From the NCBI GenBank assembly GCA_001466705.2, contig LATX02000001.1:2480001-2544000 (forward strand): 64,000 bases of DNA. The letters are read 5' to 3'. Both the position numbers and the translations under genes were made by a program. Below, piece after piece: positions 34,341 to 45,828 of this stretch. The stretch's first letter is position 1. Every line of letters begins with the position of its first letter. Source of the DNA: Moniliophthora roreri (taxonomy: Eukaryota; Basidiomycota; Agaricomycetes; Agaricales; Marasmiaceae). A model generated the notes under the pieces. The model did no database searches and was not told the origin of the DNA. It saw only the letters and a list, made by a program, of their open reading frames with translations.

Positions 34341-35306
34341 AGCCACCCCCGAGTGATTTATGGACTCAGCTCAACTTACCTTTAGAGAATCGTTTGCACT
34401 CCAATTCTGACATCACTGAATTTTAGGATTCTGGCAATCGTGTATCGTATGCTTCCTTGAAACAAGTCCGCAGTAGTTCTTGTAAGCTCAGTCGAGTGCA
34501 ACATCAATGAGTATTCTCATTCACTGCCAGGCGGGATCTTTGCTCATCTGAATTCGGATTTGTACAATCTCCGTAGAGCGAATTAGCCTCATAGTCGTTG
34601 CACTGCTTTGACCGTCAACACATCAAATCTATGATGCCGATGCAAGCAACAGATGTATATATGATCCCGACGGTATTTTAGTCGTTGCTACTACGATACC
34701 ATCATCCGGCCTCCCAGCATTTTGCACTGGTCGCTGCAAGGTCACTGATTGACTTGATGATGGCGTGTGGTACATGACGACGCTAGACCCATCGGGTACA
34801 CGCGATTTGAGATTCTCCAGCCGATGGAGAGCGGTCCCGGGCCCTCCAGATGTGTCGGCCAGTTGACGGGCATATCCCGGTCGAGTGCGGAGTGTAGGAC
34901 CACTCGCCCGAACCTCAGTCGAGTGCGCAGTTTCTCTGTTTCTGTCTCTAGAATGATTAATTCGACTGATCTTTGGTGGAATCTGTCTAAGAGACACCGC
35001 ATTGACGAGCATCTTTGCAGATGGTTTCTACTATCTGATGCGATAGCAGTTGTAAAGCCGGGAACCTAGTTAAAGTGCGGTGAGCGAAAGTGCGGCAGGC
35101 GAGAAATAAATAGTACATTCACAGCAGTGCAATATACGAGTACATCACATGTACCACTAGTGTACATATCGACGAAGGAGCAAGCAGGCAGACATTTGGT
35201 TTTTTTTTACAAAGGGTAGACAGCAATAGGAGACGGGAACCAGACAAAACCTCGAAAATAATACCAGAATGTCCAAGAATAGGCAATAGCATATACGTCT
35301 CGGGGT
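34341..35306. other. Intergenic, no supported gene
   Basis: A minus frame at 35012-34629 has no recognisable features. Nothing else is seen, apart from a short direct repeat (AAAGTGCGG twice near 35072-35095). Confidence 0.4.
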
Positions 35307-36119
35307 CTACACTAGCGCACCCAAATTCTCTCCCACCGTGAAATGCACATGATCTCCTTCTCCCAAGGTCAGCCTCACGGGCAACCTAGGGTCAATCCGT
35401 ACAGGCGCAGAATTGCCGACATAAAAGTCCCCTCTGCTAAAGTTGCGCGTGATAGCAGCAGCTTCCTCTTCTGTGAGATTGCGTGGACGTTTGGCCGGAC
35501 GGAATGATGATGACGAAGCACCCGTGTATTGACCATTGTAGTCAAAGTAGTGCTGTTGATTGAGTGTTGGGTTGGGCTGAGCTGCGTACATCGGGGGCGG
35601 CGCAGTGAACGTGGGTGCAGCAGAGGCTGTTTGGCAATTCGGGCTCAGTCAGCAGGATTGAATAGGATGAAACTTGCTACGCACCAGAGTGATCGTTGTT
35701 TTGACCGCCCTCGGGGTCGGGGTATTGGCATGTTGCGCTTAGACCTCGTTTGATACAGCTCTGTGGGGTCAAAGTAAAGTTAGAAAGCCGACAAAGATCT
35801 GGAAGATTGCATACCTGGCAGGGAAGGACCTCACTACATCTGGTTTTACCGGTATGACATGCTACGCAGGCACGCCGTACTGAAGGGGCTTTGGCTGTAC
35901 GAATCCCGATGATAAATGAAGATTGATATGATGGATGAACAACCAGAGTAGCGACGGCAACTCACGTTTCCTAGTGGGTTGAGAGGTAGTGCCAGTACCG
36001 TCACTGGACTGGCCTTGTGTTGACTGAGGTTGAATGTGATGAGAATTATCTTGCAGCTGCTGCTGAAGTTTCTGAGTATCAATCGAATTGTCCTGGATGT
36101 TTCCGGCCTCTTCTGCCAT
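35307..36119 (-). CDS. Small Zn2Cys6 transcription factor
   Basis: Four exons (36119-35966, 35894-35815, 35760-35685, 35626-35307) join in frame to 209 residues. The amino end is Gln-rich. The binuclear zinc cluster reads RRACVACHTGKTRCSEVLPC followed by QSCIKRGLSATCQYP, with spacing C-x2-C-x6-C-x5-C-x2-C-x8-C, close to the Gal4 type. No fungal-specific middle homology region follows; the rest is short, with PAKRPRNLTEEEAAAITRNF and an acidic hydrophobic tail. It should bind DNA in the nucleus; targets are unknown. It is transcribed away from a bHLH gene across a 234 bp promoter. Confidence 0.85.
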
Positions 36120-36353
36120 ATTTTCGGGGAGGTGACGGAGTACCAGCGGCTGCTTAGCGGAGTGTGGACGGTAACGGACGGAGAAAGGGGCGGCGAGGGC
36201 TGGGCTGGCTGGACTGCGGGTTGCTCAGGCCTGATGCAAGGCGTCATCGCCACCCGCGTGACATGGCCCACTAGTCTCCGGCTACTTTAAATCCCGGTAC
36301 TCTACACAACCTACACTTTACTTTTTTTTCCCCACATCCACCACTCCTCCAAT
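36120..36353. promoter_or_regulatory. Divergent promoter of the Zn2Cys6 and bHLH genes
   Basis: 234 bp separate the two start codons, with a T-rich tract (CTTTTTTTTCC) just before the bHLH ATG. Two regulators sharing one short promoter may be co-regulated; this is inference from layout. Confidence 0.5.
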
Positions 36354-37211
36354 ATGGCTCTACGGCCTCCAGTCCCATATAACGAGTTCGACTTCGCCTT
36401 TGATCCTCACCTCTCCCATTTCTTCCCAAATCCTCCACCTGTACCCCCGTCCGGCGAGCTGTTCTCCCATGAAGAAACCAGTGGCCTATTCAATTTCCTC
36501 GAAGGATTCGATAATGGATTATGGGAGGATGAACAGTTTATACAGCCTTCAGGCAACAATTTCAATATTGACCTCCAATCCCCGCCACCGCCGCCACCGT
36601 CTACGCTACCTGCTAGCACCTCAATCTCTGCCCCTTATTCAAATCCGCATCTGAACACGACGCCAGAACCATCGACGTCAAAGAGCACGAGACCAAAACG
36701 CGTCGCGTCATCGAGATCATCTCGAGGCTCTGTACATGCTCATTCTCCAGAGGAGACACCTTCGACTTCATCGCGAAGCCCATCGCATTCACCTCCCACG
36801 ATGGATCCTTCCGCGTCGCCGGAACTACTATCAGCTCCAGCAATCAGCGCCACTAAACGTTCGTCAGCAGGGGGCAGAAACAAGTCACTCTTGTCCACAC
36901 CCCAAAAGCGGCTGAACCATATAATGTCCGAGCAGAAACGGCGCAACGCCATCCGCGATGGATACGCACAGCTGATCGCGCTGCTATCGGCACCCGGCGT
37001 TGCCGACTCCAACAGAATTAATATGCCTACACGCGGCAGGCCAAAAGGCTCGGGCAGCAGAAAGGGCGGGGGAACGGGCGGGAATAAGGGGAAAAGCGGC
37101 GTTCTCTTTAGAGCTGTGGAATACTGCAGGTGGCTCGAAGAAGGCAAAGGGGCGTTGAAGAAGGAAGTTGAGAGACTAGAACGCGAAGCAGGCATCAGAC
37201 GCGACCCGTAA
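36354..37211 (+). CDS. bHLH transcription factor with AT-hook-like loop
   Basis: A single exon of 285 residues. The amino half is disordered and Pro/Ser-rich. Basic region and helix 1 are KRLNHIMSEQKRRNAIRDGY then AQLIALL (about residues 185-211), with the H-x3-E-x3-R pattern for E-box contact. The loop is long, about 45 residues, and contains TRGRPKGSGSRKGGG, an AT-hook-like RGRP core. Helix 2 follows as GVLFRAVEYCRWLEEG and runs into a short leucine/charged coil. Expected role: nuclear dimeric E-box-binding regulator, perhaps of the Ino4/Myc-like kind; its partner is unknown. It ends at 37211 without introns. Confidence 0.88.
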   Translation: MALRPPVPYNEFDFAFDPHLSHFFPNPPPVPPSGELFSHEETSGLFNFLEGFDNGLWEDEQFIQPSGNNFNIDLQSPPPPPPSTLPASTSISAPYSNPHLNTTPEPSTSKSTRPKRVASSRSSRGSVHAHSPEETPSTSSRSPSHSPPTMDPSASPELLSAPAISATKRSSAGGRNKSLLSTPQKRLNHIMSEQKRRNAIRDGYAQLIALLSAPGVADSNRINMPTRGRPKGSGSRKGGGTGGNKGKSGVLFRAVEYCRWLEEGKGALKKEVERLEREAGIRRDP

Positions 37212-37482
37212 TAGTAGTAAGTATATTTTCAATATCTCTTTCTACCCGTTCCTAATTGTTCTCCAGGTATCCCTTCCCCATCCGAGATTCCAACTTCCCC
37301 AGGCCGAGCTATTGATTATACCATTAAATTATCATCGGAATTTTTTGTACAAACACTTGAAACAGCCTTGCTAGTCCTCATTCGGCAAATTGTTCATGTA
37401 TTCTATTGTAGAGTATAAAATCTACCAGGAAGGAATAGAGTCGATAGCCGTACTTTAGCGCCCGACTGACCACACCGTCACA

Positions 37483-39386
37483 ATGCCTCCAACACCACTA
37501 CCACCACCGCCGTCAGAGCCAGAATGGCCAATTCCAACGCTGAATCTACGTGTCGAAGACTTGGCTCATCCGGGAGCTGTGCTATTCTTCAAACATATAC
37601 CCAATCCAGTCGAAGCGCTTAAGGGGGCCATCACCAATGTCTTCAAATTGCTGTATGCAAGTGTCGATAAAGCTCCTACCAAGTGAGTTACAAGCCTCTG
37701 CAATCGAATCCTAGTAACAAAGCAAGTGAATTTTCAGTGTAGAGTCAATCCTACTCGTTTTAAGACCCATGGAGGGCGTAGCCTATACCACAGATGGTAC
37801 CGAATGTACCAAAGAGATCCACTTCTCCCTCCAACACGTTGTCAACTCACAAAAGAGATGTAAAGATGAAATTATGGGCGTCCTTACGCACGAACTGGTG
37901 CATTGCTTTCAGTATAATGCCAAAGATACATGCCCGAGCGGGTTGATTGAGGGCATTGCAGGTGCGTAATCATTGCTTGGGGGTTCAATTTGAAGCTTAT
38001 ATGAGTTATGGGATCGTAGATTGGGTACGCCTACATGCTAACCTTGTACCACCGCATTGGAAAGTTGCACCAGGACGAAACTGGGATTCAGGCAAGTTTA
38101 GGAGAGTCTCCAAAGGCAGTCTTACGATTAACCTTTGTTACTCTGATAGGCTACGAGAAGACGGGATACTTCCTCGACTGGGTTGATCATCACTACAAGG
38201 CCGTAGAGGAAGCCTCCGACTCGAACGAAATACATGCAGAAAAGGACAGTAATAACAAGGAGAAACCCAAGCACCCTGGCCACATCGTCCGCCGTCTTAA
38301 CTATGCTATGAAAGACTGCGAATATAGTCCTTCCATCTGGAACGACGTTGTCGGACATACCGTTGGTATTCTCTGGACAGCCTACTGCGCCAGTTTCCCG
38401 CCGCTACCCAAACCACCGAAATACGAGGGATGGCCCGTCCCGTTCCTCAATCTCCAAGTAGACGACTTGGCTCACCCTGGTGCAGTGCTGTTCTTTGAGA
38501 ATGTCGAGAGTCCATTGGAGGCGTTGAGAGAGGCCGTTTTGAATGTGTTCAAGTGGTTGTACAAGGACAAGGAAAAAACGCCGGACCAGTACGCCTTGAT
38601 TCATTTGCTCTACCGTCACAAACTCATTGGAATCATACTACAGCGTTGCTTCAATCCAGCTCATCCTCCGTTCCTTCCCAGAAGGTGGCGTAGCATACAC
38701 CACTGGATCCTATGCCGAAAAGGAGATCCATTTCGCACTGGAACACATTCAACGCGCAGACAAGCAGGGAAGGTGCGGAGATGAAATCATGGGTGTGCTC
38801 ACGCACGAAGTGGTGCATTGCTTCCAGTATGATGCTGGTGGGACATGTCCTGGTGGTTTGGTTGAAGGTGTCGCAGGTACGTGTTTCCGGTACTCCGTCC
38901 CCTGATCTTGACCGTGTACTTGACATGACAGACTGGGTGCGCCTTCATTCAAATCTCGTGCCACCACACTGGAAACGTATTCCCGGAGCAAAATGGGATG
39001 CTGGATACGAGAAGACGGGTTATTTCCTCGAGTGGATTGATCGACGGTATGGGAAGACAAAAGGAAAAGAGGAGAAAGGCGCTATTGTTCGGGTGCTGAA
39101 TGAGACCATGAAAGAATGCGAGTATGAGGAAGAAAAGATTTGGGTTGATTTAGTAGGTTTGCCTGTGACTGCGTTATGGGAGTGTTATTGCGATGAGATG
39201 AAGGAGAAGGAAGAGATTGAGAAGGTGCTGGAAACGAACGAGAGCTCTGGGACTGTTTTGAAGCAGGCAGAGAAGGCAAATAAACGTGATCGTGCGCAAT
39301 CTGTTGACTTGGAGTCGGATGCTAGTTTGGATGCAGTGGTTGTTTTCGGAACGTCGGAAGAGGCCCAGCCGCCAGTTGTCAAGTGA
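37483..39386 (+). CDS. Double-domain basic-secretory-protein metallopeptidase
   Basis: Six exons (37483-37682, 37738-37961, 38020-38091, 38150-38588, 38644-38876, 38932-39386) join in frame to 540 residues. Two copies of the BSP peptidase domain stand in tandem. Each opens LNLRVEDLAHPGAVLFF or LNLQVDDLAHPGAVLFF, has GVAYTT and EIHF strands, and a zinc-binding site MGVLTHELVHCFQY or MGVLTHEVVHCFQY. Each ends with a GLIEGIADWVRL or GLVEGVADWVRL block and YEKTGYFL. The link PPLPKPPKYEGWPVP is read through by exon 4, so it is one protein, not two genes. No signal peptide is visible despite the family name. Intron 3 (38092-38149) looks GC-AG. The last about 60 residues are charged and unlike the domain. 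Confidence 0.85.
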
Positions 39387-39792
39387 GGTGGTGCAGATCT
39401 AGCAATTGGTTTGGTGTACCCTATCTATCTATCTTGAATGTAACTATATCGTTAACTCTAAGTCGCTCAGAGGTGTCTCCGTTGTTCGAGGTACTGAAAT
39501 TGATTTCGCTGCAATCACCGAGAATGTTGCAATCTTCATTTACTATGTTCGTAAGAGGAATAAGTCATGCTACAGTCTATAATTTGCTACAGTGTTTTTG
39601 AGATTATTGAGAATAAGTAAGGTAGAATGCAAGAGTAAGAAAGAGAAAAAGTGGTGCAAGACTAAAGATACATATGGTGCCATATCTATATGGCCATGCA
39701 AGATGTAACAACGAGCGTGCGAGAAAAAGTATAGACAATGAAAATCGAAGGACGGTATGTCATCAGGAAGAATATGTACGGAAGGAATGTGT
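39387..39792. other. Convergent intergenic region
   Basis: Shared 3' flank of the BSP gene and the Ser/Pro-rich gene. No gene seen. Confidence 0.5.
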
Positions 39793-42128
39793 TTAGGCGG
39801 TAGAGGCCCTCAAGAACATCTCCACAGGAATCGGTTTACGCCTAAGTCCACTGCCAATACTCAACTCGCTTTCGCAGCTACTGCAGGCCGAGCTCGACGA
39901 TACAGTAGATGTGCTTGGCCGACGCCTGACATGGCCACCTGCCCTCGGCGAAGGGTATTTCGGTGACGGTGACGTCGGTGACATGGGCGATTCGGAGGAA
40001 GATGAGAACGAGAAGGACGAGGGCGAGTCGTAACCACGAGGCGAGGCATACGAATGCGCGTGAGTTCGGCGGGTTTTTGGTGGAGTATATGGTGAAGTGG
40101 GTGACATTGGTCCAGGCGACACTGGCGAAAACATTGTGGGTCCAACGACAACGACACTTCGTTGTTTCTTGGAAGAGACTGGTTTTTTCGGGGTCGGCTT
40201 GGCTTTCGCATCGAGCGACTTTCGCGGGGTGCCGAAGAAGCGGAACTTGGAAGATAAAGGCGACCGGAGGCCTGCAAACCTGTGTTCTTCATGCACAGAT
40301 GAGAGGGTCGACGACGACCAGCGTGAGCGGAGCTGTGGCTGCGGGGGAGGCGTAGGTTGTCTGATAGGTGAATCGTGGACGACGGTTCCTTCAGTTTCAG
40401 GAACAGGAGGAAGAGGAACAGATGGCCCCTTGAATGGTATGTCCAGTGCCTCGTCGTGCTCCTCTTCGCCAACAGCATCAAGAAAGTCGGTGTCCATCAA
40501 GGGGATGCCGGGTAAGGATAGCGGAAGCATCATAGGCGCATCGACCTCGACTTCAAAATCGAACTCGAAGAGGGAGTTGGCGCTGCTTGCCGGTGATGAT
40601 TCAGACTCCTGCGCGGGAGGAGAGTACAGCAAAAAGTCTGCCTCCGCTTCCGCAGAGGCTTGCGAATAGTTGGATGGTGCTGACATAGTTGTAGGAGAGC
40701 TGGTGTAAAAGTCCACCAAAGACAACGTCGAGTCAGCATCGGTGCCATCTTCCATAAAGAAATCAGCAGGTATGCTGCTTCTAGGGGGAGGGCGTCTCAA
40801 CGCGAGTGACGGAGGGCGTGGGCGCGACTCTTTCGACTTGGTCGGTGGTGGAGGTGGTGGCCGAGAAGGAATTAAGAAGCTCCTTCGTCTTTCGACGTAC
40901 GCATATCCAGGATCAAGCTGAGCCGAGGGCAGTTTGGGCAAGGGCTTGCTTAGCCTTGATCCTCGAGTCCCAGATGGAGGAGAGGGAGAGGCTGGAATGT
41001 GGATATATTCCGACTCCGGTCTGGCATAAACAGACTCTGGCCGGTTTTGGATAGTGTGGTGAATAAGAGATTGGGGTATGGCGCTGCGTAATGTAAGGAG
41101 AGTGGAGAGTTCCTTCGTGTACCATTCAGAGTCTGATAAATCGTCCTCATCGGACTGTAATTCTTCGTGACGAATGCGTGGAGAAAAGATATCGTGGACA
41201 GGAGACGTCAAAAATGACATCTGAGAGTTGGCAGGGGAGTAAGTCGACGATGGGGCAGGTGAGTTGGCGAAGAAGTTCTTAAACTCAAGCGAGTCATCGC
41301 CGACATCAGATTTCGAAGGTGAGGCGCTAATATACCCGCTGTTGGGGTGGGAGGCGTCGCGCTTGACGATAGTGAGTGGCCTGATGGATTTCAGCCGTCT
41401 CAAGGTGGTATGATGAGGCAACTCGTCGTCATCTGAACTATCAGATGACCCCGGCGTAGAGGGAAGACCAGTCGACTCTGAAGAAGGACTGGAATATGGT
41501 GATGCAAAATGCCTATTCGAGGAGGATGGCGTGGGGAGTGGTGGATGAGGAAACTTGAATGTGGACTTGTCACCAAAAGTAAGGCGGAAGGAGTCTGGTG
41601 AAGGATTGGGGGAAGGCGATGTAGTTCTGCAGGGTGATGGCGAACGTGATCCGGACGAGGAAAGTGATGAAGAGGTAGGAGGACGGGGCGCCGGGCGCGG
41701 TGCACTGAGCAACGAACTGTTGATTTCCAGAATGTCTTCATCTTCATGGGGAACATAGCAAGTTGCGTCCCTAGGTACGCGAATATCAGATCTGTTGAGA
41801 CTTGGTGAGTATTTCGGGTGCACTTGTAAGAAAAGAATGAATACTCACAATTTCGTAGCCTTTCTTTTCTTCAACTCAGGAGTCATCCTCCCATGGCTAG
41901 AAGCAGTGGTCCATGAAGAACAAGAGGGCCTGGGTTCTTCGGTTTCCTCTGCATCTTCAATGATGACTTGCAAGTCAGGCTTCGAAGGTGTCAGAATTTC
42001 TGCCAGACGCTTGGCTCGGATTCTTTGTTGCCTCTTGAGGCTAGGTGAGAAGACTGTAAATAATCATGAGTCTTGGGAGCTAATACCGAGCATGCACATG
42101 AGAACTTACAGGATTTGGAAGAGTTCAT
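39793..42128 (-). CDS. Large disordered Ser/Pro-rich protein, unrecognised
   Basis: Three exons (42128-42110, 42053-41849, 41791-39793) join in frame to 740 residues from MNSSKSFFSPSLKRQQRIRA. Most of the protein is Ser/Pro-rich with many SP and TP dipeptides (for example SPVSPGPMSPTSPYTPPKTR), suggesting phosphorylation by proline-directed kinases. A more ordered stretch reads SDSEWYTKELSTLLTLRSAI, and RRRSFLIPSRPPPPPP looks like an SH3 ligand. The carboxy end RRKPIPVEMFLRA is short and conserved-looking. No enzymatic or zinc domain is seen. I do not recognise the family; similar long SP-rich proteins of unknown role are common in agarics. Plus-strand frames over its last exon are shadows. 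Confidence 0.7.
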
Positions 42129-42616
42129 GTCGATTCGTCAAGTAATTTCGTAAAATGCTCTATGAGATGGATATGAGAAGGAAAGGACAACGAGTTCGCC
42201 CTGCCATGCCACGGCCTTATTATCGTTCCAGAGGCTCATTGTCCCTCGAGGTCAATAAGGATCTCGCTATTGTTCGATGCCCGTTGAACTGTTGTTTGAT
42301 CATGTTTGGCACCGATGAACTTGGGCGGCATTGCGGTAAGCGCCCAAAAGGTTCATTGTTCTCACCACGTTTTACCCCTGGTCAAGCACATGGCAATTGA
42401 GTATACATGACGTGTGAGATTTTATTGTACTTTCACCATGTCCCTGCCTGCCTGCAACTTCAATATCGGCAATTATCGCTTACTCGAAAGCCAGTGGATA
42501 TCGATTATAGGAATAGATGACAGTCCCTCCGTGTTAGGGAAGAAAGCCACAGCAACAAATTGTGCTTCATTGACGCCACGGATCGCTGCGATCAGCTCAT
42601 CTCCATAGTCTTTTAT
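42129..42616. other. Intergenic, no gene seen
   Basis: Lies between two minus-strand genes: it holds the promoter of the SP-rich gene's neighbour side and the 3' flank of the MYND gene. Confidence 0.4.
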
Positions 42617-44334
42617 TCATCGATCTTTGTATAGTGTTGCGAAATTCATGATTTTATACGGATTCGACCCCCAAAAGTTTAAATCCTCAATGTTATCGAA
42701 ATCGACCACCAAGATGCGATGGGTAGATGGCCTGGAAAATGAGTGTGAAAGCATCTCCTCCCCGATTTCGTCTCGCGCCCCTCGAACGTATAGCCGGAGC
42801 ACAGAAGCAAAGAAGTATTTGTCAAGAAGTGTGGGCATTGGTTTCCCAGCTGATACAAAAGGAGTAAGAATGTTTTCACCGGCTGATTCAGGTCGGCTTA
42901 CCTTTCACAGAATCGGTCAGAAATGAGCGCGCCTCTCGGTGCTTTGGCCAGTTCACCCTGGCACATTCCTTGGAGCAATACACTGCATTCAAGCATGACG
43001 AACATCGAAGATAGTTCCTGATTTTCATTTGACTTCCTTGTTTTTGAAGTATTCTATGCGAACACTACGAGTCAAAGTCAGTATATTACAGCTATGTGTC
43101 CAATGGCACCTACCTGCTCGTAATTACATACGACTAGCCTCTTAGCTTCTTTTTCATATAAGGTCCGCCCCACATGCGCTTTCGCACGACAGGTATCCCA
43201 TGTCCGCGCAAAAATTTTCGACTCTATTTGCTCATGCACATCAGTTTTCTTCTGAACATGTAGCCATGACCTGCTGAAACGTCGAATCACGGAGGGATAC
43301 ACGAGGAACAATCCGATATGCTTCACTAAATCGGCGAAAATGGATGATATATTGGCCTCCGGGCCAATTGTGCTTATGCCGCGACCGTACTTATGGTATA
43401 GGTGGGCCTTGAACATCACTCTGACGAGGCCCACATCCAACGCTTCCGATACCCATCTTGGCCCTTGGAGGCAGCGTTTCAAGAGACTCATAGTGAGTCT
43501 GGAAATGGTGAGGCCAATCCTAAAGACCTCGGAACCTTCGGGAAAACGACCGAGGTTTTCTCTCGCGAGAGCAGAGTTTTCAGGATTTTGACTGCTGCAG
43601 TAATGCCGCCACGGGTGAGGAAATCGAAATGATGTGTAACCTCAGAGTAGAAGCATGGAATTATGAGGAACATAATGATGTGGAGATGTAACAGCTCTTC
43701 GCTGTCTGCTTTCCGACTCTGTTGGGCGTAGAGTAACATTTGTTGAGTCCCGATTCCAACAATATCCATTTCCGTTTCACTGTCCATAGTCTCTGCAAAT
43801 AAATCCGCACTGTCGTCCATATGCGAGTTTACAGCACCGTGGCTGAAGGTAGACCAGCGAAAGCGAGTGGGATGGGATTTATCAACGACCTTGAGCCAAA
43901 TTCAAGAGGTCAAGGCAAAGAGATAAGGTGACGTATGTTGCATAATACGAAGTTCTGGCGAACTCATCTCCATGGGTGCTGAAACTGGTAGCAGTGACAA
44001 CCTCACCGATATGACATTATAAAGGAATTGGAAGCCCTCGGGAGTCCCTGGTTCATCACTGGCAGGGATAACCTTTTCGCCAAAGAATCGGAACCACGGG
44101 TCGACATTCTGCCAGTTTTTCACGATGAATGTTTGCTGGGTTGATATCTGTAGACTCTTTTTGTGATAAGCCAGGAAGGCTAACTATGGCTCTGGTGTTG
44201 GAGGCAAAGCGTGTACTGTTCTCAAAAAGAATAGAATTTGTATGGTCCATTGTATGATTCTCTGTGATATGACATCGCGCGGATAAGGAAGAAATCAAGA
44301 CGAGGGCAAAGCCAACCCACCGAACGAACAACAA
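42617..44334 (-). CDS. MYND-type zinc finger protein
   Basis: A multi-exon minus-strand gene of the MYND family common in mushrooms. Exons read in order KNWQNVDPWFRFFGEKVIPA, then MSSPELRIMQHT joined to VVDKSHPTRFRWSTFSHGAV. After that come LLKRCLQGPRWVSEALDVGL and LLVYPSVIRRFSRSWLHVQKK-like sequence. The finger is NYLRCSSCLNAVYCSKECAR followed by VNWPKHRE, giving the second half of a MYND site. It ends GKPMPTLLDKYFFASVL and NFATLYKDR. Function unknown; MYND fingers bind proline-rich peptides. The first exon is uncertain: 44334 is only the farthest upstream frame that fits (MLFVRWVGFALVLISSLSAR). Confidence 0.6.
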
Positions 44335-45023
44335 GCTGCGACGGAAGATGTATGCGATCCTTCTGAATACCGAGCGATACAGGAAACTTACAACACTGCT
44401 AACTTGAACTCAATGTTGTAGAAGAGAGCACTCCGAATTCCCACGCTTGTTAGCACATGGCTGACGCACTCTTTTGCCAGTAGTAATTCCTCCTTCTCGG
44501 GAAGCAGAAAGCTGGTAGCTCGCAGCCTTGCGCCAGAAAGAACTACGGCTCAGTCCCTCTTATGTTATTGACAAGATCAGATGTATTGGCGTAAGCTATC
44601 GGAAAGGACATTCGTATAGTAAGGCCTGAGTAAGACGATATCAATCCTATACGTCGTAGAGACTGAAAGCCTTCCGAGTGTGCGGGGAACGGCACCAGAA
44701 AATATCATTCGAGTGTTTCGAGCTGGCTCGTCCAATGTGTCCACAAGCAAGTTCCCGAGTATCTGTCATGACTCGGGAACGGGAAAATCAAGTGCTTTCA
44801 AGTGACTACATCGGGAGCTGATCCGACCATGGAGCCAAGTGCTATGGCAGGCGTCGAACGGAACAAGATGGACCAATCAGAAATTGACAACGTTGCGCTT
44901 GAGAGGCCAGACCATTGCTCCACGTTGGCGCTGAGCTACTGGGTTGAGGGCAAGGGTTGCCATTATCAATAAGAAACCCACGATTGTCGGAGATGATACA
45001 TGGCCGACGGCGATGATACGCCG

Positions 45024-45435
45024 TCATGGGAGTAGTGAAATTGCGCGGTGCAGGTAAGCAACGATGACGAAGCTGTTCCATAAGGAAGAATGAGCCAAAG
45101 ACGGTATGGAGGACTTGGTAACCCACCACCAATGACAAATCAATGCAAGTTCTTACCTGGAAGTCGAGAGGGAAGTGTATCTTGAGTCCAAGTACAAGGG
45201 GCGTTGACCAAGGATTTGAGGTCGACGGTGAGCAGTTTCCATTGGTGAGGTTTCTGTACGAGCCTTGAAAGAGCGTACAAATTCCAGCTTGATGCACTTC
45301 CTCGCAAGGAGGTCGACATTGGAATCGCGATTGCAATGCTAGACGAGAGACAGCGACAAGAAAGGGGATACTGAGGAGAAGGACTGAGGAGAAGGAAGGA
45401 GGGAAGGGGACGGTGGGAACCAATATTTGAGGCAT
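45024..45435 (-). CDS. Unrecognised small hydrophobic protein (doubtful)
   Basis: From ATG 45435 the frame begins MPQILVPTVPFPPSFSSVLL, a strong hydrophobic or signal-like start, then a Cys-containing stretch (FQCRPPCEEVHQAGICTLF). A likely 43 bp intron after LDFQ (about 45156-45114) gives an end LWNSFVIVAYLHRAISLLP. Without it the frame runs on to 44842. I cannot assign a family. The three GAGTCA repeats just upstream could belong to its promoter. Confidence 0.3.
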
Positions 45436-45487
45436 TTTGACACGATCTTTATATACGGTGGGCGGAAACATGATGTCAACGCCACAC

Positions 45488-45529
45488 GAGTCATTTTCGC
45501 CGAGTCATTTTCGCCGAGTCATTTTTGCC
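45488..45529 (-). repeat. Three tandem 14 bp units carrying TGACTC
   Basis: GAGTCATTTTCGCC occurs three times head to tail, the last with one change. On the minus strand each gives TGACTC, the core of Gcn4/AP-1-type bZIP sites. They sit 50-95 bp before the ATG at 45435. Confidence 0.6.
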
Positions 45530-45828
45530 GCACTTCCTTTTTGGTAAAATGTCCAACTCGACAGGTCAGTCCTAAGCATTCCTCCCACGTTCCGGCGAGC
45601 GGAGGATGAACGCTCTGACTGACAGGACCATCCGACAAAGTCATTACTCCTACCCCAAGTCCTTGGCCGTATTCACACAAAAATTTGGCGCAAGCCACTT
45701 GAGGTAAAATGCATGAATCATTTAATGGCATCGGACGTCATTACAGGAAAACATGTCGTAGTCATAGGAGGAGAAATTGAACCGATAAAAATACAGTATT
45801 TGCACGAAGTTTACCAGCTACCATAGAG

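Noticed and set aside
34629..35012. 127-codon minus-strand frame
   Set aside because: No domain, no splice context, no codon bias. Likely chance.
39963..40669. Plus-strand frames over the SP-rich gene
   Set aside because: Mirror of Ser/Pro-rich coding sequence on the minus strand.
35307..42128. A secondary-metabolite or regulated gene cluster around the Zn2Cys6/bHLH pair
   Set aside because: No polyketide, peptide or terpene synthase or tailoring enzymes are nearby; neighbours are a peptidase and an orphan.
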